Assembly (NCBI GenBank): GCA_003497555.1
Contig: DNNS01000070.1
Span: forward strand, 3,322-8,578
DNA length: 5,257 nt
Source: Spirochaetia bacterium
GTDB taxonomy: Bacteria; Spirochaetota; UBA12135
Reading direction: 5' to 3'
Shown here: positions 4,925-5,257 of the stretch, piece after piece
How the letters are laid out: the number at the start of each line of letters is the position of its first letter
Numbering within the stretch: the stretch's first letter is position 1
Translations under genes and position numbers: made by a program
The notes under the pieces: model-generated
The model's input: the letters and a program-made list of their open reading frames with translations, nothing else
The model's database searches: none
What the model was told of the DNA's origin: nothing

Positions 4925-5257
4925 CTGACCCGGTTCTGAAGATTTCCTATGCCGTCAATAACAATACTGACAATGTCGCCTTTCTGCATAGGCCCTATAC
5001 CTGACGGGGTACCGGTGGAAATAATATCCCCGGGAAACAATGTCATGGCTGTAGAAACAAAAGCAACCAGCTCCGGCACGGAAAATATCATATCGGCAGT
5101 TGATTCTTCCTGTTTTAATTCTTCATTTAAAAAAGCCCTGATCATGATATTTTCAGGATTAAGTCCGCAGGCAACAGCCGGGCCCAGGGGACAAAAAGTG
5201 TCATATGACTTGGCCCTGGTCCACTGCACATCTGTTTTCTGCAGGTCGCGGGCTGTA
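4921..5257 (-). CDS. Fumarylacetoacetate hydrolase family protein (C-terminal part)
   Basis: The reading frame enters from beyond the right edge; the visible 111 complete codons are the C-terminal half of a fumarylacetoacetate hydrolase-family enzyme. The first visible residues are TARDLQKTDVQWTRAKSYD, continuing TFCPLGP: the strongly conserved FAHD1/YcgM-type block that follows the metal-binding region. Later come LKQEESTADMIF, the TLFPGDIISTGTPSGIGP loop and the closing DGIGNLQNRV. Family members hydrolyse or decarboxylate acylpyruvates and oxaloacetate, or act on hydroxyhepta-dienedioate in aromatic catabolism, using a Mg or Mn ion; the metal ligands lie in the missing N-terminal part. The precise substrate cannot be told. 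A GTG at 5227-5229 falls inside the conserved block and is not the start. The stop codon TGA overlaps the comF start by four bases, so the two genes form a co-transcribed pair. Confidence 0.93.
   Translation of the reverse strand, partial: TARDLQKTDVQWTRAKSYDTFCPLGPAVACGLNPENIMIRAFLNEELKQEESTADMIFSVPELVAFVSTAMTLFPGDIISTGTPSGIGPMQKGDIVSIVIDGIGNLQNRVR

Noticed and set aside
5227..5229. GTG as the start of the FAH-family gene
   Set aside because: The frame continues upstream to the window edge with strongly conserved family residues (TARDLQKTD), so the gene starts outside the window.

Overview
The window looks like chromosomal DNA from a diderm (outer-membrane-bearing) bacterium of fairly low GC content. 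It carries a signal-peptide-bearing beta-barrel protein and a periplasmic binding protein, uses the standard genetic code with TAG, TAA and TGA stops, and has strong AAGGAG ribosome binding sites on two genes. The EAL-CBS-GGDEF architecture with a GGDDF signature is seen in spirochaetes and deltaproteobacteria among others, but nothing here fixes the phylum.

Layout. Positions 1-61 are a short GC-rich edge, possibly the tail of a plus-strand gene, followed by a small hairpin (69-91). Positions 106-1981 hold a two-gene minus-strand operon: an outer-membrane porin-like protein, then 25 bp later a PstS-family phosphate-binding protein. Positions 1982-2316 are a 335 bp AT-rich divergent intergenic region. 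Positions 2317-4164 hold a plus-strand EAL-CBS-GGDEF cyclic-di-GMP protein. Positions 4178-5257 hold a minus-strand pair: the 3' part of a fumarylacetoacetate-hydrolase-family gene running in from beyond the right edge, overlapping by 4 bp (ATGA) a ComF-family phosphoribosyltransferase gene. The c-di-GMP gene and comF converge with only 13 bp between their stop codons.

The most notable signal is in the divergent intergenic region. Reading toward the porin gene, five consecutive 11-bp units each begin TTAA followed by a pyrimidine (TTAA at 2106, 2095, 2084, 2073 and 2062 on the plus strand). Weaker units in the same register continue almost to the ribosome binding site. The 11-bp period and the TTAA(C/T) core match the form of Pho boxes bound by PhoB/PhoP/SphR-type OmpR-family regulators. 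Its position in front of a porin-PstS operon makes phosphate-starvation control the natural reading. The inferred picture is a phosphate-scavenging pair (outer-membrane entry plus periplasmic capture) under Pho control, next to a divergently transcribed c-di-GMP enzyme that could share the control region. No pstC, pstA, pstB or phoU is visible.
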